DNA of 64,000 nucleotides, taken from Cricetomys ansorgei. Its lineage: Eukaryota > Chordata > Mammalia > Rodentia > Nesomyidae. The position numbers and the translations under genes are program-made. The stretch lies in assembly GCA_026225945.1 (NCBI GenBank), contig JAMJFZ010003163.1, positions 17,916,501-17,980,500 on the forward strand, in the 5' to 3' direction. Every line of letters begins with the position of its first letter. Positions within the stretch are counted from its first letter, which is position 1. This document shows positions 52,906 to 63,660 of this stretch, one piece after another. Below the pieces are notes generated by a model. That model made no database searches. It worked only from the letters and a program-made list of their open reading frames with translations, and had not been told where the DNA came from.

Positions 52906-53455
52906 TCAAAGCAAGAGAGATTGTATCTTTGTGAATTGAAAAATAATGATCTTTTATGCCCTACATGTAACTTTCTCTCTCTCAGCTACCTATTATATAG
53001 TGACAACGTTGCCTCGTAGATCAGACACAGTGGTAATAAGTATGTAATTTGTAGCTGCGATTTCCATTTTATGGCAATATCTGATTTACACGAGGTGTTT
53101 TTAAAGTGTGTCACTTACAATACACACACCTGCCAAGAGCCTGGTCTCTCATAATGACTTTGCAGTGAGGTCAGAGAAAGTGCCCAAGACGAGGTAAATA
53201 AGCAGCAGGCATGTTTCCAACAGCCAGTATCCTTCTATTGCAGGAGGCCATTGCCTCCTCACGAGACCTTTTGGATAGGTGGAGCAGGATTGTGCACTCC
53301 TAACACGGACTATGTAGCTCTGTCTGCAGACGGGAGGGGTAGACGTACCAGGAGAGGGGTGCATTCTGATCAATTTGTGGAAATACATCAGCTGAGAATC
53401 AATTCTAATGACCAGTTCATTCTGTTTGATCATTTTGATAAAAGTTTTGAGCCAG
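52906..53455. other. Non-repetitive DNA
   Basis: AT-rich anonymous sequence. The opposed 132- and 89-codon frames at 53150-53550 partly overlap the SINE at 53458 and look like chance. Confidence 0.45.
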
Positions 53456-53457
53456 GA

Positions 53458-53572
53458 CTGTGCCTGGTGGCTCACGCTGGTTATCCCAGCACTGGGAAGG
53501 CTAAGGAAGGAGAATTGTGAGTTTGAGTCAGCTTGGCTAAAGGGCAAGATTCTGTCTCATTAAAGCAAGCAA
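53458..53572 (+). repeat. B1/B4-type SINE
   Basis: 'gtgcctggtggctcacgctg', 'gttatcccagcactgggaag' and 'ggcaagattctgtctcatta'. A B2 abuts its tail. Confidence 0.75.
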
Positions 53573-53792
53573 ACAGGGTCTGGAGAGATGTGTTGGTAGT
53601 TAAGAGCACTGGCTGCTCTTCCAGAGGACCTGGGTTCTGTTTCCAGCAACCACATGGTGGTTAACAACCACCTGTAACTCCAGGGGATCCTATACCCTCT
53701 TCTGAACTTCATAGACACCAGGCATGCAAGTAGTGTATAGACATATATGCAGGTAAAACACCCACACACATAAAATAAAATAGAAGCTAAGC
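53573..53792 (+). repeat. B2 SINE
   Basis: 'ggtctggagagatgtgttgg', 'agttaagagcactggctgct', 'cagcaaccacatggtggtta', 'gatcctataccctcttctga' and an A/T end 'cataaaataaaatag'. Confidence 0.93.
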
Positions 53793-54692
53793 AAACAAAA
53801 AATTAAGATAAATACTCAAAGGCAGAGGCCGAGGCAGGGTTAAGTGCCATTTGGGGGAAAGTACTAATTTGATGTATTTGCCTATTTATAGGACTTTTGG
53901 AAAATTGGCTATTTTGCAAGTTCAATTTTGATTAGTCAAATTTTAGCAGATTTGTGTGTTCTGTAGGGTCAGTTCAGGCCTCCTTCATGGGTTCTGCAGA
54001 CTGAGGGGCCTTCATGTCCCCCTGTACTTGGTCAGGACACCTTGGACTATTCCTTAACCCCCAGGAAGGAAAGAGTGAAGGGAGGTGCAGCCTAAGCCTT
54101 CTTCCACACCTTGAGTGAAGAGGCTTCCGAAGAACCTTGCTCCTTAATTCCAGGGGGAGTTTGTGGCCTTTGAAGCAGATCCAAGCTTCGGAAACTTGAT
54201 CTTCTTGCAAGCCTCCAAAGCCATTTACAGCAGGCCCTCAAATGCCTCTAAGGTGATTTAGACTGCTCTCCAAGCTAGTGCAATAATGACAGCAGTACCC
54301 AGAGGCCAGGAAGGGCCAGGGAGCAAAAATGCCTTTGGACTGCTCATCTGCTGCCTCAGCTTCTCTTGGACAAACTCCAAAGCCCAGTTAAGTAACTTGA
54401 TGTATATGCTGGCTGCCCCCACTCCCCACCCCAGGGCAGGCAATGGCTGAGAGAGGTGAACTTCTGCCCCAGGGATTTTGGCTGCTTGTTCCAAATCCTC
54501 CCAAAGGTCAGTCACCAGGCTTAGATTTCTTCCTGAACCTTGGCTGGCTCTGTATAGCTTATCAGTGCAGGAGACCGGCCTGTGAAGCTTGTTGTGTTGA
54601 TCTGCAAAGCTCAGCAGCTACTCACTGTGACAGCTCAGGGCCAGTGCCGTGCCATGCTTGTTGAATATGCCCTAATAGAATAAGCATTTGAG
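53793..54692. other. Non-repetitive DNA
   Basis: A 900-bp stretch without a recognised repeat or exon. Confidence 0.45.
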
Positions 54693-54694
54693 AG

Positions 54695-54765
54695 TGGATG
54701 GTGGTTTTGGTTTTTCTGTGATGCTAGAAATGGAACCCAGGACCCTGTATATGCCAGGCAAGTTT
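54695..54765 (-). repeat. ID/B4-type SINE head
   Basis: 'gatgctagaaatggaaccca', 'ggaccctgtatatgccaggc' and 'aagttttctaccactgga'. Confidence 0.7.
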
Positions 54766-54969
54766 TCTACCACTGGAAACTTCCCTGCTCTAGGCTTCAG
54801 TTTGGGAGGGCATGTATCCAGCCAGGAGCCTGCTTTTCTTTCCCCATTCTTGACTTCTCTGTCACAATAAAGGCCTTTCTTTGCCAAGTTACAGATGTAG
54901 AAATGACAAAGACACTCCTGCAATGTGGTGGCACTTCCAGCCATGCCCTTGAACATGCTACTGTCTAAG

Positions 54970-55365
54970 CCGGGAATGTCTTCTCATCTGTTAGCTTTTC
55001 TGAACTTCTCTTCAATACCCAGCTCAAACATCACTTTCTAAGCAACGTCTTCCCAGTTCCACCAGGCTCAGATTACTTAACATTGTAACAATTTGCATAA
55101 TTCAGCCATCCCAGACCACTGTAACATCTTCAAGGAAAGACCTTTGTTCCAACTTACTTATTCTCTTGGTTAGAGGTAGTATTAGGCAGTGGTTAAGACA
55201 CAGAGTTCAGAAATAACTTGGGATTGAAGACTGGTCACTCAACTTCCTATGTCACATACAACGAATGCCTTCATCTCTTTAAAACTTATGTTCCTTGTCT
55301 ATAAAGATGAGCATAGTGATAGTATTCACTACCTAGACATGCTGAGGAAAATACACACTTAATTT
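54970..55365 (+). repeat. L2 relic followed by MIR relic
   Basis: 54970-55145: 'gggaatgtcttctcatctgt' and 'ctcaaacatcactttctaag' (L2 3' module, reverse orientation likely). 55170-55365: 'ggcagtggttaagacacaga' and 'ctataaagatgagcatagtg' (MIR). Confidence 0.6.
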
Positions 55366-55583
55366 ATTGAGTGATTACTATATTTTAGAGATTATGCGGA
55401 TAACAGAACTACTATGATTAACTATTTAACAATTTTTAATTACTATTGGTGTCTGATACTATCCTAGATTTTGCCCACAAAATATAGCAAGATGTTTGGC
55501 ACAGTTAGGGCTCAGGAGTAGTTTCAAATCTATCAGTCAGGTAAATGGGATTATGCTGTGTAACAAATATCTTCTTACCTATC

Positions 55584-55781
55584 AGATATTAGCACTTTAT
55601 TTATTTATTTATTTATTTATTTATTCATTCATTCTTGTTTTTTCAAGACTAGATTTCTCTCTGTGTATCTTGGCTGTCCTAGAACTCACTCTGTAGACCA
55701 GGCTGGTCTCAAACTCACAAAGATCCCCTTGCCTCTACTTCCTGAGTGCTGGGATCAAACACATGCACCACCAATGACTAG
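55584..55781 (-). repeat. B1 SINE with (TTTA)n tail
   Basis: The (TTTA)n tract at 55584-55630 is followed by reverse B1 'ttttcaagactagatttctc', 'gtagaccaggctggtctcaa' and 'gagtgctgggatcaaacaca'. Confidence 0.92.
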
Positions 55782-55889
55782 GGATTTATTATAATTTTTA
55801 AAATATTTACTGTTTTTTTTCTATGTGTTTAGTGTGGTAGTTGAGACTTCAGCTCATCAAAGGTCAGAGTGCCAGGCTGACTCTGATGC

Positions 55890-56010
55890 CATCTCAATGG
55901 CTCTTCAGCAGAGGGCAGGGAAGCCCCGCCCAGTACAAAGTCAGTGACAGCAGCTAGCCAGGGATCTGAGCTGGAATTAAGCTTTCAGCCTAGGTCTCTT
56001 TTCCTTTCTC
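55890..56010 (-). repeat. MIR relic
   Basis: 'ccagggatctgagctggaat' and 'taagctttcagcctaggtct' match reverse MIR. Confidence 0.5.
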
Positions 56011-56019
56011 ACTTCTGCA

Positions 56020-56345
56020 CTCAATTATATGTAAGCAGATGAGTGATCCTGTCAGCACGAAGACAACGGCAGAGAGGAATATATTTATGGAAAGCATTCT
56101 GTGTTCTAATTAAGTTTCTGCTGCCCCAAGCTCTGGTCATAGGTGCTGATTTGCACTTTTGAAATATCAAAATCAAAACTCGAAGTTGAGAAGCCTTGCA
56201 AAAAGCGTCTGTGTTGTTTTCCATGGCTGGCACGTAAATGAAAAGAGCTCTTTTATTTCCCCTACTGCAAACACCTTTGTTTTTGTTGCTTGATAGCTTG
56301 GACAGGTTTCTGTTTAAAGACGATTAAAAGACGCTTCTAAATGCA
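56020..56345. promoter_or_regulatory. Candidate conserved non-coding element
   Basis: A repeat-free AT-rich stretch with 'gtgttctaattaagtttctg' (one TAATTA), 'ttgaaatatcaaaatcaaaa' and 'aaacacctttgtttttgttg' (SOX/FOX-like). No frame spans it. Conservation is inferred. Confidence 0.35.
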
Positions 56346-56394
56346 GAAGCCAGTAAGGCAGCCAGTGGGAAGGCACACACGGTGGGTTAAGTGG

Positions 56395-57265
56395 GGAAGA
56401 TCTTAATCAGGCAGATAAGGGTCCCAAGGAAACTTGGCCAGGACTCCAATAACTATGGGCTCAGCCAGGTGCCCCAAAATATTGGTCATCACAATTCCCT
56501 CTTTTTGCTTCCCCAACTAAGGTGAGGGTGTATGCATTGTCTCATTCTGTTTAAGTCCAAAATTCAGCACTTAAAGCAGTAAACATCATCACTATTGACA
56601 GCCTCTGGGTGTCAGGAAATCAGTGGCCACAAGATGGGGATGAAATGAAGGTCCTATTGTGTGCTACTATTAAACACAAGAACTGAGAGAAGAAAGACCA
56701 GGTTCACAATTGTCTGATTAAAGCAAGCTATATTTTAAGGTACACCTGAGACTAGCCAGTCTGGCTGCCTCTCCCTAAGTAGGGTTTTAGAGAGTACCCT
56801 TTGTTGGCTTCTTGAGGTCCTTTTTATGGGGGAAGATAAGGTGTTTACAGGGGTGAGGTAGTTGGCTGTTAGACATTGCTAAAAAAATACAATGAAAGAG
56901 AAAGAAAAAAACATGGGGTCAGAGTTTAGTGCAGGTTATCAAGCATGTTTTGCAGGTTACATCAGATCTTAAGAAGCAGGAAGCTATTCCTAACTACGAA
57001 TAGAAACCTTAACTTGTAAGGACTTTGGCACAGGACAAACAGTACTTTATTCTTAACAAACAGAAACAAACAGAAACCTTAACTTGCAAGGTCTGTTGTT
57101 TCTGTTCTGGTTTCACAGGACTGAAAGGTAAGCCAGGGGATGGCCGAGCCTGCTGAGGGTGGGTGAGCGCTCCACCAACGCAGCTGCTGCCGTTGTGAGT
57201 TCCGGGTATACTGACATTGTCTAGAACAAATTCCTTCTCACTGAACTCTTTTCCTAGCTAAGAAA
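56395..57265 (-). mobile_element. LTR/ERV-derived block, family uncertain
   Basis: SINE-free. It has 'gattaaagcaagctatattt' and 'gactagccagtctggctgcc', which I recall from rodent RMER-type LTRs. A 20-bp direct repeat 'agaaaccttaacttgYaagg' lies at 57002-57021 and 57072-57091. It directly abuts the solo LTR at 57272, so it may be an older host element. No viral coding frame survives. Confidence 0.4.
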
Positions 57266-57271
57266 TGAAGG

Positions 57272-57829
57272 TGTAGCGGGATGCTTGGAAGAGGTTTCGT
57301 TATTTTGGTTTCTCTAAAAAAAATGCAAAATGGCATTTGGACTGGGTTTCTGTTCCCATCCCAGGTGTGGTGGATGATTATGAGTTTGATTTGGAATGCT
57401 CGACGCTGGAGGCTGTAATTTGGTTATGTGCAGCTGTTTTGCCATGTGTAGCTTGTCCTTATGATTGCATGCCACTTGGGTTTCTGGGAACTTTTGCTTA
57501 GCGTACATAAGGGTTGAAGCCCAGAGAGCTGTGGTGGGTTAGTGGTTGGTGGTTGGTGGTTGGTTCATCATTGGTTCTAGGTTATTACATAGAAGAGAAT
57601 CAATTGGAGAGATTGGGATTGTGGATAGTGAGCAGAGACATTAGTCTGGCTCACTGCCAGCTCCTGCTCTTCAAGCTTAGGACTGCCTAAAAAGGCTGTG
57701 AAGATTTCTAACTTTCCCTTCTTTTCTCTCCTTCAAGGTCACCTGCAAGAGCGGTGAAGATTTCTTTCTTTCTCTCCTTCCTTCCTCTTTCTATAAATAG
57801 AAGGTAAAAGATTGTAGCAAAATGCTACA
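57272..57829 (+). mobile_element. Solo LTR, ERVK/ERV2-like (copy 2)
   Basis: The 558-bp unit starts TGTAGCGGGA and ends ATGCTACA, with a perfect TGTAGC/GCTACA terminal inverted repeat. The flanking 6-mers are tgaagg (57266-57271) and tgaaga (57830-57835), a 5-of-6 target duplication. It aligns with 451-881, for example at 'agcttgtccttatgattgca' and 'gcggtgaagatttctttctt'. It has two extra segments, a ggttggt-type repeat (57530-57590) and a duplicated 'gtgaagattttct'-like block. Confidence 0.82.
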
Positions 57830-57949
57830 TGAAGAATATGCTATTACGCAATGCTAGTGTTTCCTTGATTTTACCAAGTTCTTAGGAAACAATGTAACTT
57901 TCACCTTGTTATTCTATATTCAAAAGGAGGCTTTGATGTATAGTGGAGA

Positions 57950-58025
57950 GTATGCCAAGTAAAGGACTGACAAGACAAACTTTGACTGGCTGGCTGTGTG
58001 ATTTTAGGAGTTCTTGACCTCTCTG
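57950..58025 (+). repeat. MIR relic
   Basis: 'ctggctggctgtgtgatttt' followed by 'cttgacctctctgttctcgc'. Confidence 0.45.
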
Positions 58026-58462
58026 TTCTCGCTCATTTTCCCAGGAAAGGACAACTTCTTGGCTTGGTTCCTTACATGTGCGCCTTCTGGCCAAACATGG
58101 ATGCATAGTACAGTTGAAGCAAATCCTCGGAGGCATGGCTGCTAGGGGCCGGGTGGGGCCTTTCCCTCTGTGGTAGGTATCTTGGGCTTTCTGAGCATGC
58201 GGGGCAGACAGAGGTCGACTCTGGTTAACTTCTAGAGAAAAATGGCTGTTCGCAGGTGGCAAGGACCTTGTCACACACCCCTTCTAATAGATTTCTTGGA
58301 GGAAGAGGCACAGGGTTGTCCTAGGCAGAGACAAAGTAACCTGCACAGCCCTCAACCTTGGCGCAGAGCTGCTGGCAGAGTCAACTGCCTAGTGGAAAGC
58401 AGAAACCAGGGCCAAGGACAGGCATCCGGAGTAGGAAGGAAGGGCGTGAAGGGCATCGTCCC
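58026..58462. other. Non-repetitive DNA
   Basis: No recognised feature. Confidence 0.45.
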
Positions 58463-58572
58463 TCCTCCTCCGCCTCCATCTTCTCCCCCCTCCTCCTCCT
58501 CCATCTCCTCCCCCCTCCTCCTTCACTCCTCCTCACCTCCTCCTTCACTCCCCCTCTTCTTCCTCCTTCTTG
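58463..58572. repeat. C/T-rich (TCC)n tract
   Basis: Low-complexity pyrimidines, coding poly-Ser/Pro in chance frames. Confidence 0.9.
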
Positions 58573-59812
58573 GGAGCTTGGACCAGCTCTCACACTTATC
58601 CTATCTGGGAGTCACTGATACTCTTCTGAGGCAGTGAGTGGGAGCAGTCCTTGCTGCTCGAGCTACTGGCCAGCCTTTCGATGTCCCCAGCTCTGTGTAG
58701 GTTGAATTCTGGCCTACAGTGGATGAGACGCGGACTCACCACTTGCCTCACGTGGGTGTCTGTGCCATCCTAACAGGGAGTACTCTGGTCCCCACTGTGA
58801 TGGACGGTCACATCTGTTACCCCCTTCCCACCTCAGACTCCAAGGGCAACAGGCACAAGACTGAAAATTCCATCAGCCCATCCTCTTGGAGCTGGGTTGT
58901 CATGTCCTTTTGAGCTTGTTTTGGGAGATGTACTTATAGTGGAGTTTCCGGGAAAATTTCATCCAAACTCATCACTGTGCTTTGTTTTTATGCACCCCTC
59001 TTCATTCCCGTTGTTCTCTGCCCCTGCCCCGCACACTCTCCTCCTGGCTATCTTCATCTTTGCACTTAGTTTAAGGGTAGAGTTTCATCGTCTTTAGGCA
59101 TCTTTCTATCCCTGTGGTATGTTTCCCCATCTGACCCGGAGAGTCAGTCACCTTCAGCATCGTCTCCCCTGCGTACATTCCTCCCAGCCACTTTCAAGGC
59201 CTCTCCATGTCCTGTGTCTTCAATGGGTCAGGTGTAGATTCACGGGGGAGCTAAGGAGCATGGCCTGCTCCTCCAGTGAGACCAAGGTGCAGAATACAGC
59301 CCGACATCACAATGAGCGCACATGCTCTCTGACACTTTGAAGGAGAATTAAGAAAGTTTTGCTCTTGGGGAGGCTAGAGGACAGGGCACACTCCCCACCC
59401 TTGGGCTTTGCCAGTGCAGTTCTTGCGAGAGTCAGGAGACTGTGCGGTCTGACGCCCTTGATGGCTCCAGGTCTCAGCATCCTCGGCAGTAAGTAAGGGA
59501 GTGGGATGAGAAGATCCTGTTTCTTTTCCCTCTGGCATTTTTCAGTTGCACATGTACCTCATGACAGCCCCTGGGGCTGATCTCCTCTGCTCTTTTAACT
59601 AGTTAAATTATATCGTCTTTGGAGACTTCAGAACCAGAGTTAGAAGGTTACTCTGGATGCCTGCTCCCGCTGTCTTCCTTACGGGGACCTAGTGGCTTTC
59701 TCCCTCCCTGTGGCCCATATGATTTGGGCAAAAGCTCTAGGCTAGGTATGTGATAGCATTAGGTATAATCAGGTATGTTTCTGTTGCCTGTGGATTGGAT
59801 CACAAGATGTTG
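58573..59812. other. Non-repetitive DNA
   Basis: 1.2 kb with no recognised SINE or LTR. Short frames on the plus strand (58719, 58897, 59119) show no resemblance to known proteins. Confidence 0.45.
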
Positions 59813-59814
59813 TA

Positions 59815-60130
59815 TTGGTTGCTTTTCTGTTGCTGTGATAAAGAACTGTGACCAAAAGAGACTTAAAAAAGCGTTTACTTTGCCTTAGGGTTCCAGAAGG
59901 CTAGATGACCTCCGTACTATGGAGGATATGGTGGCTGGAACACAAAGCTGAGAGATTACCTCTTAGCTACACACGGGATGCTGAGAATACAAGCAGGAAG
60001 TGGGGAAGGCTACAAATCCCCAAAGCCTGCCCCTAGTGATGTACTTTCTCCAGAAAACTTCTATAGGTTCCATAACCTCCTAAAACAGCACCGCCAACCG
60101 GGAACCAAGTGTTCAAACACGTGAGTCTAT
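59815..60130 (-). mobile_element. MaLR-like LTR
   Basis: 'gcttttctgttgctgtgata' and 'cgtttactttgccttagggt' begin it. The distal part 'accgggaaccaagtgttcaa' is ORR1-like. Confidence 0.7.
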
Positions 60131-60286
60131 AGGGGTGCATGACACGAGCCAGCCAACTAGAAGCCATTCACCCGAGAACTCCCTGCTAAAGATGTGTAGA
60201 AGAACAAACCTACCGCCATGCCCAGCCCTTTGGAGATTGCATGGAAATGTATATACTTAAATTCATCTGCTGTGGCTCAGTGGGGT

Positions 60287-60660
60287 CTACTTGGCACAGA
60301 AATGCCTTCCATGTTCTCCAGGTAACCAAGTTAAAGCTGAAGGCGGCTGTCTCCCACTTCCTACCACGGCTTCTTTAATTGCACATGGACGCCTTGTATG
60401 GTGGTCCTGTCTCTTTTGCGACTTGTCAGGGTGTTCCCGACTTACCGAGAGGGAGATCACAGCGTCCATGATGATAGCAGTGGCTGGTCCAGCCCCGAGG
60501 CGCTGAGTTGCTTGGAGTTTGGCTTTACTCACAGGTGAATGGAGCCCACAACTGATGGGATCTCTAGCCTTTGGCTCCCTCTTCATGGGTCTTCTGAAAA
60601 TACTGGAATACACTGAGACAGTAAATGAAAACTTTAAGACAGAGGGTTTAACCTGAGAAT
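60287..60660 (-). other. Single-copy CpG-retaining stretch with a strong 5' splice-site match
   Basis: The minus strand has TCTCG|GTAAGT with the exon side ending at 60446. A possible acceptor AG lies at 60503-60504, giving a 57-bp, 19-codon open segment. The polypyrimidine tract is poor. I do not recognise any protein. Confidence 0.15.
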
Positions 60661-60699
60661 GAGAATTAGTTTGATTTGGCAAGCTGACATTGTCCACCT

Positions 60700-60835
60700 A
60701 CTCATCCCTCCATCAATCCCTCCCTCCCTCCCATTCATCAACCCATGTATATACGTACCATCTAGATCCATCCGCTCATCCGCCACCATCTATTCACTCA
60801 CTACCCACAAGCCCATCTGTTCATCTCCCATCACC
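60700..60835. repeat. Degenerate ATCC/CATC repeat
   Basis: Loose 'atccctcc' and 'cccatctgttcatc' units, a decayed relative of the array type at 13696. Confidence 0.7.
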
Positions 60836-60961
60836 TCTTGAACTGTTTAAACATAGTCGCAAACCTAAGATAAAAGTTGAAATGGGGTTCTCACTTACAA
60901 AACAAGCACCAGAATAGCTCTTACCACACAGAGTAAAGCCACAGCAGCAATTGTAATAAGT

Positions 60962-61100
60962 GCTTGTGTTGGTTGGTTTTTGCCAACTTAGCAGAAAACC
61001 TAGACATGTTCAGAAGGAGAAACTCAGTTGAGGAAATGGCTCCAAGTTGCTTTCGGTCATGGCGTTTTATTACAACAATAGAAAGCAAACTAAGTCACCA
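60962..61100 (+). mobile_element. MaLR-like LTR with large internal deletion
   Basis: The 5' end 'ggttggtttttgccaactta' is joined to the 3' end 'ttgctttcggtcatggcgtt' and 'aacaatagaaagcaaactaa'. About 250 bp of the middle are missing. Confidence 0.75.
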
Positions 61101-61960
61101 TCTCTGTGGTGGGACATTATCCCAGTATCTTGACACTCTGATGGAAGCCCTCATTCAGGAAAACAAAACTGTCTTTAAGAGCTTCCATAACTCAAAGAGA
61201 GCAGCAAGTGAGCCACAGACTCATTTTCCAAGAAAGCTCAGGAAGAGAGGGAAGATATTCCTGAACCTTCTCACTCACTTCTTCCTGGTGTGAAGGAGCC
61301 TGTAGGGACTCCAAGTCATGAGTCTAGTGGCAGTTACATGTCATTTTATCAAGGGTGTCCGTTCTTGGTGCTTGTAACGGGGACTCTGAAGACTTTGTGC
61401 TGAGAGAGGATTCATACACCTCACACCAGCGAGAACATGCTGAACTGATGAGATTGTGGGTTCCTCTGGGGCCATTCCTGGAAAGGAAGTTCTTAGCCCA
61501 GGAAGTAGATTCGGAACCTTGGGTTCATATAGCAAGGGGAAGACTGGAGCCAGTTCTGGTTCAGGGTGTTTGGAAAGTGGGGTCCACCTGTGCTAGCTGT
61601 GAGAGGTTTCCACCTCTCACAGGAGGTTTCACTGGGAGGTTGTGAAATAGGCGCTGTAAACATTTGGTGTGGCAAGACTGTGCTGCCTAAGGGCTCAAGG
61701 GGTGCCACAGGAGCCAAGTGGGCCTGGGGCTTTGCAGCTCTGTTCAACAACATAGATGTCTGGGCAGCTGAGGGGCATTGGCAGCAGGAGTCTGTGCTGG
61801 GAGTCTTGGGCAAGGTTGTTGTAGAGCACCACCAGGTTCCCGAACAGCTAGTATCTCCCTGAATTACTCCACAAAACCCTACAGAAGGGCCAGTGTTCAG
61901 AGACCTCTGGAGAAGTATGGTGTAGAGAGGAATTACAGCACCCTGAGTTGAGGGAAAGAC
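61101..61960. other. Non-repetitive DNA
   Basis: Opposed frames (61566-61862 plus, 61493-61813 minus) overlap. Neither has a recognisable domain. Possibly an unidentified old repeat. Confidence 0.35.
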
Positions 61961-61964
61961 TCTG

Positions 61965-62220
61965 TCTGACTGTGGGAGATTGGATCTTAAATGTCGCCCA
62001 CAGACTTAGGTTTTGAACTCTTGTTCCTCAGCTGGTGGCACCGATTTACCTGATTCTGGGCCCTTTAGTAGGAAGGGACTGACCATTGGAAGTGGTAACT
62101 AGGGGTGGGACCTTAAAGGTGACTGTGGAGCCCTGGCTAAGGCCTCGTGCGCTTGAGGGATGGGCGTGATGTCAGAAAAGGATTCCCCTAGCACTCACTC
62201 CTGCTGCTTGGATGCTCCTG
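61965..62220 (+). mobile_element. Old MaLR LTR relic
   Basis: 'gattggatcttaaatgtcgc', 'ctcagctggtggcaccgatt' and 'aactaggggtgggaccttaa' follow the ORR1/MLT order. Confidence 0.5.
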
Positions 62221-62224
62221 CGCC

Positions 62225-63150
62225 TCTCCTGTAACACCTGGGTATGCATTCAAAGGAATCAAAGTCAGCACACCAGACATATTGGCCATTCACATTTATT
62301 TCTGCATCACTCACAGTAGCTAAGAAATGTGAACCAGTTTAGATGGCATGCACACACAGACAGACATACACAATGGTTTTTTGTTCAGCCCTACAAAGAA
62401 TGAAATTCTGCCATTTGCAGGAAAATGGGTGGAGCCAGAGATCACGTGACGACTCAGAAAGACGAGTAGTCACTTGTTTCCTTTCATAAGTGGAATGTGG
62501 ATTAACCCGGGAGTCTGTTGCTCTAGATAGGACAGGGGAGCTGCAGCTGAGAGATCTTAACAACATGGCTGCCTAAACAAGACCTGAATGACAACACCAG
62601 CTAATATGCCAACACAGATGGGAGAAATCTGACAAGGCCCCACTCATAGATGAAGAAATACAGTCAGTTAACGATGACTGCTGAGAGAGAGAGAGACAGA
62701 GACAGAGAAAGAGAGAGAGAGAGAGAAAAGGGAGAGAGAGAGAAGAATGAATTTAGGGTTCCCCAGAGATGAGTCTTTTAATGGTTACCAACACCAAGTG
62801 GTAAGCCCTAAAGGCATATACGCACAAGCAACACTAAATAGATTCAGCAGGTTGTATTTATATATTTATTTATACATACATAGGTAACAATAATAATTTA
62901 AAAGAAGAGGCTGTGAATTTGAGAGGGAGCGTGTGAGGGGAGGGTCCAGAAGGAGTAGAACAGGGGAGGTAATGATGTAATTAATTATATTTTAATTTAA
63001 TAAAAGAAGAAAAGAAAAAGACATAGTCAGCAGTAAGTGGGGAGAGGAACATAAGAAGGAATATGATCAAGTGCATTGTATACATATATGAAGATGTCAT
63101 AACAAAACCCATTATTTTATGTAATTAATATAACTAATCAAAAAGTCTAT
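62225..63150 (+). mobile_element. L1 LINE 3' end (3' UTR)
   Basis: 'aatgaaattctgccatttgc', 'aggaaaatgggtggagccag' and 'ttcctttcataagtggaatg' are the L1 ORF2/3' UTR junction motif. Then 'aaacaagacctgaatgacaa', a (GA)n tract (62680-62745) and 'cagcaggttgtatttatata' follow, to an A/T-rich end. ORF2 itself is gone, so this is a dead 5'-truncated copy. Confidence 0.85.
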
Positions 63151-63485
63151 ATAAGACTTTCCAGTGTAAGCACTTTCTGTGAGACGAGATCCTGGAATCT
63201 TAGGAAGGCTGGAAAGGGAGTAGCCTCCTAAGATCATAGGTAAGAAGCCAATCAAAGGGCTTATGTGGCAGGGTTCTGTCTGGGCCCACACTGCTCAATC
63301 AGGGGTCAGGGTCAAGGTGCCTAGTCACCCTCTAACTCCCCCTGTCACTGACTGAGGTGTCCACCTTTCCCCAATTGTATTACATTTCATAGGTGAGCTG
63401 CACAGGAACCTGACCCTTGATAGATTCTGAGATAGTGTCAGCCAAGTTCAAGTCTGAAGACCTAACCATGCTGCAAAAAGCTAGA
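63151..63485. other. Non-repetitive DNA
   Basis: No recognised feature. Confidence 0.45.
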
Positions 63486-63487
63486 TG

Positions 63488-63660
63488 AGGCTGGGCATGG
63501 TGGAACATACCTTCAATCCCAGCACTCGAGTGGCAGAGGCAGGAAGATCTCTGTGCGTTTGAGGCCAGTCTAGTCTACGTAGCAGTTCTAGGCCAACCAG
63601 GGATACATGTATTCAAACAGACCAACCAACCAACCAACCAAACAAACAAAACAACTACAA
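63488..63660 (+). repeat. B1 SINE with (CCAA)n tail
   Basis: 'aggctgggcatggtggaaca', 'tcaatcccagcactcgagtg' and 'ggccagtctagtctacgtag'. The tail is ccaa/aaca repeats to about 63660. Confidence 0.9.

Noticed and set aside
60287..60697. 136-codon minus-strand open frame as a gene
   Set aside because: It crosses the splice-site candidate and low-complexity Ser/Lys-rich sequence, shows no known domain, and a plus-strand frame overlaps it. Only the short exon lead was kept, at low confidence.
61493..61862. Opposed ~100-codon frames
   Set aside because: Mutually overlapping frames on both strands without domains; chance frames in moderately GC-rich DNA are expected.
62225..63150. Possible active L1
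   Set aside because: Only the 3' end is present. ORF1 and ORF2 are absent, so it is a 5'-truncated dead copy.
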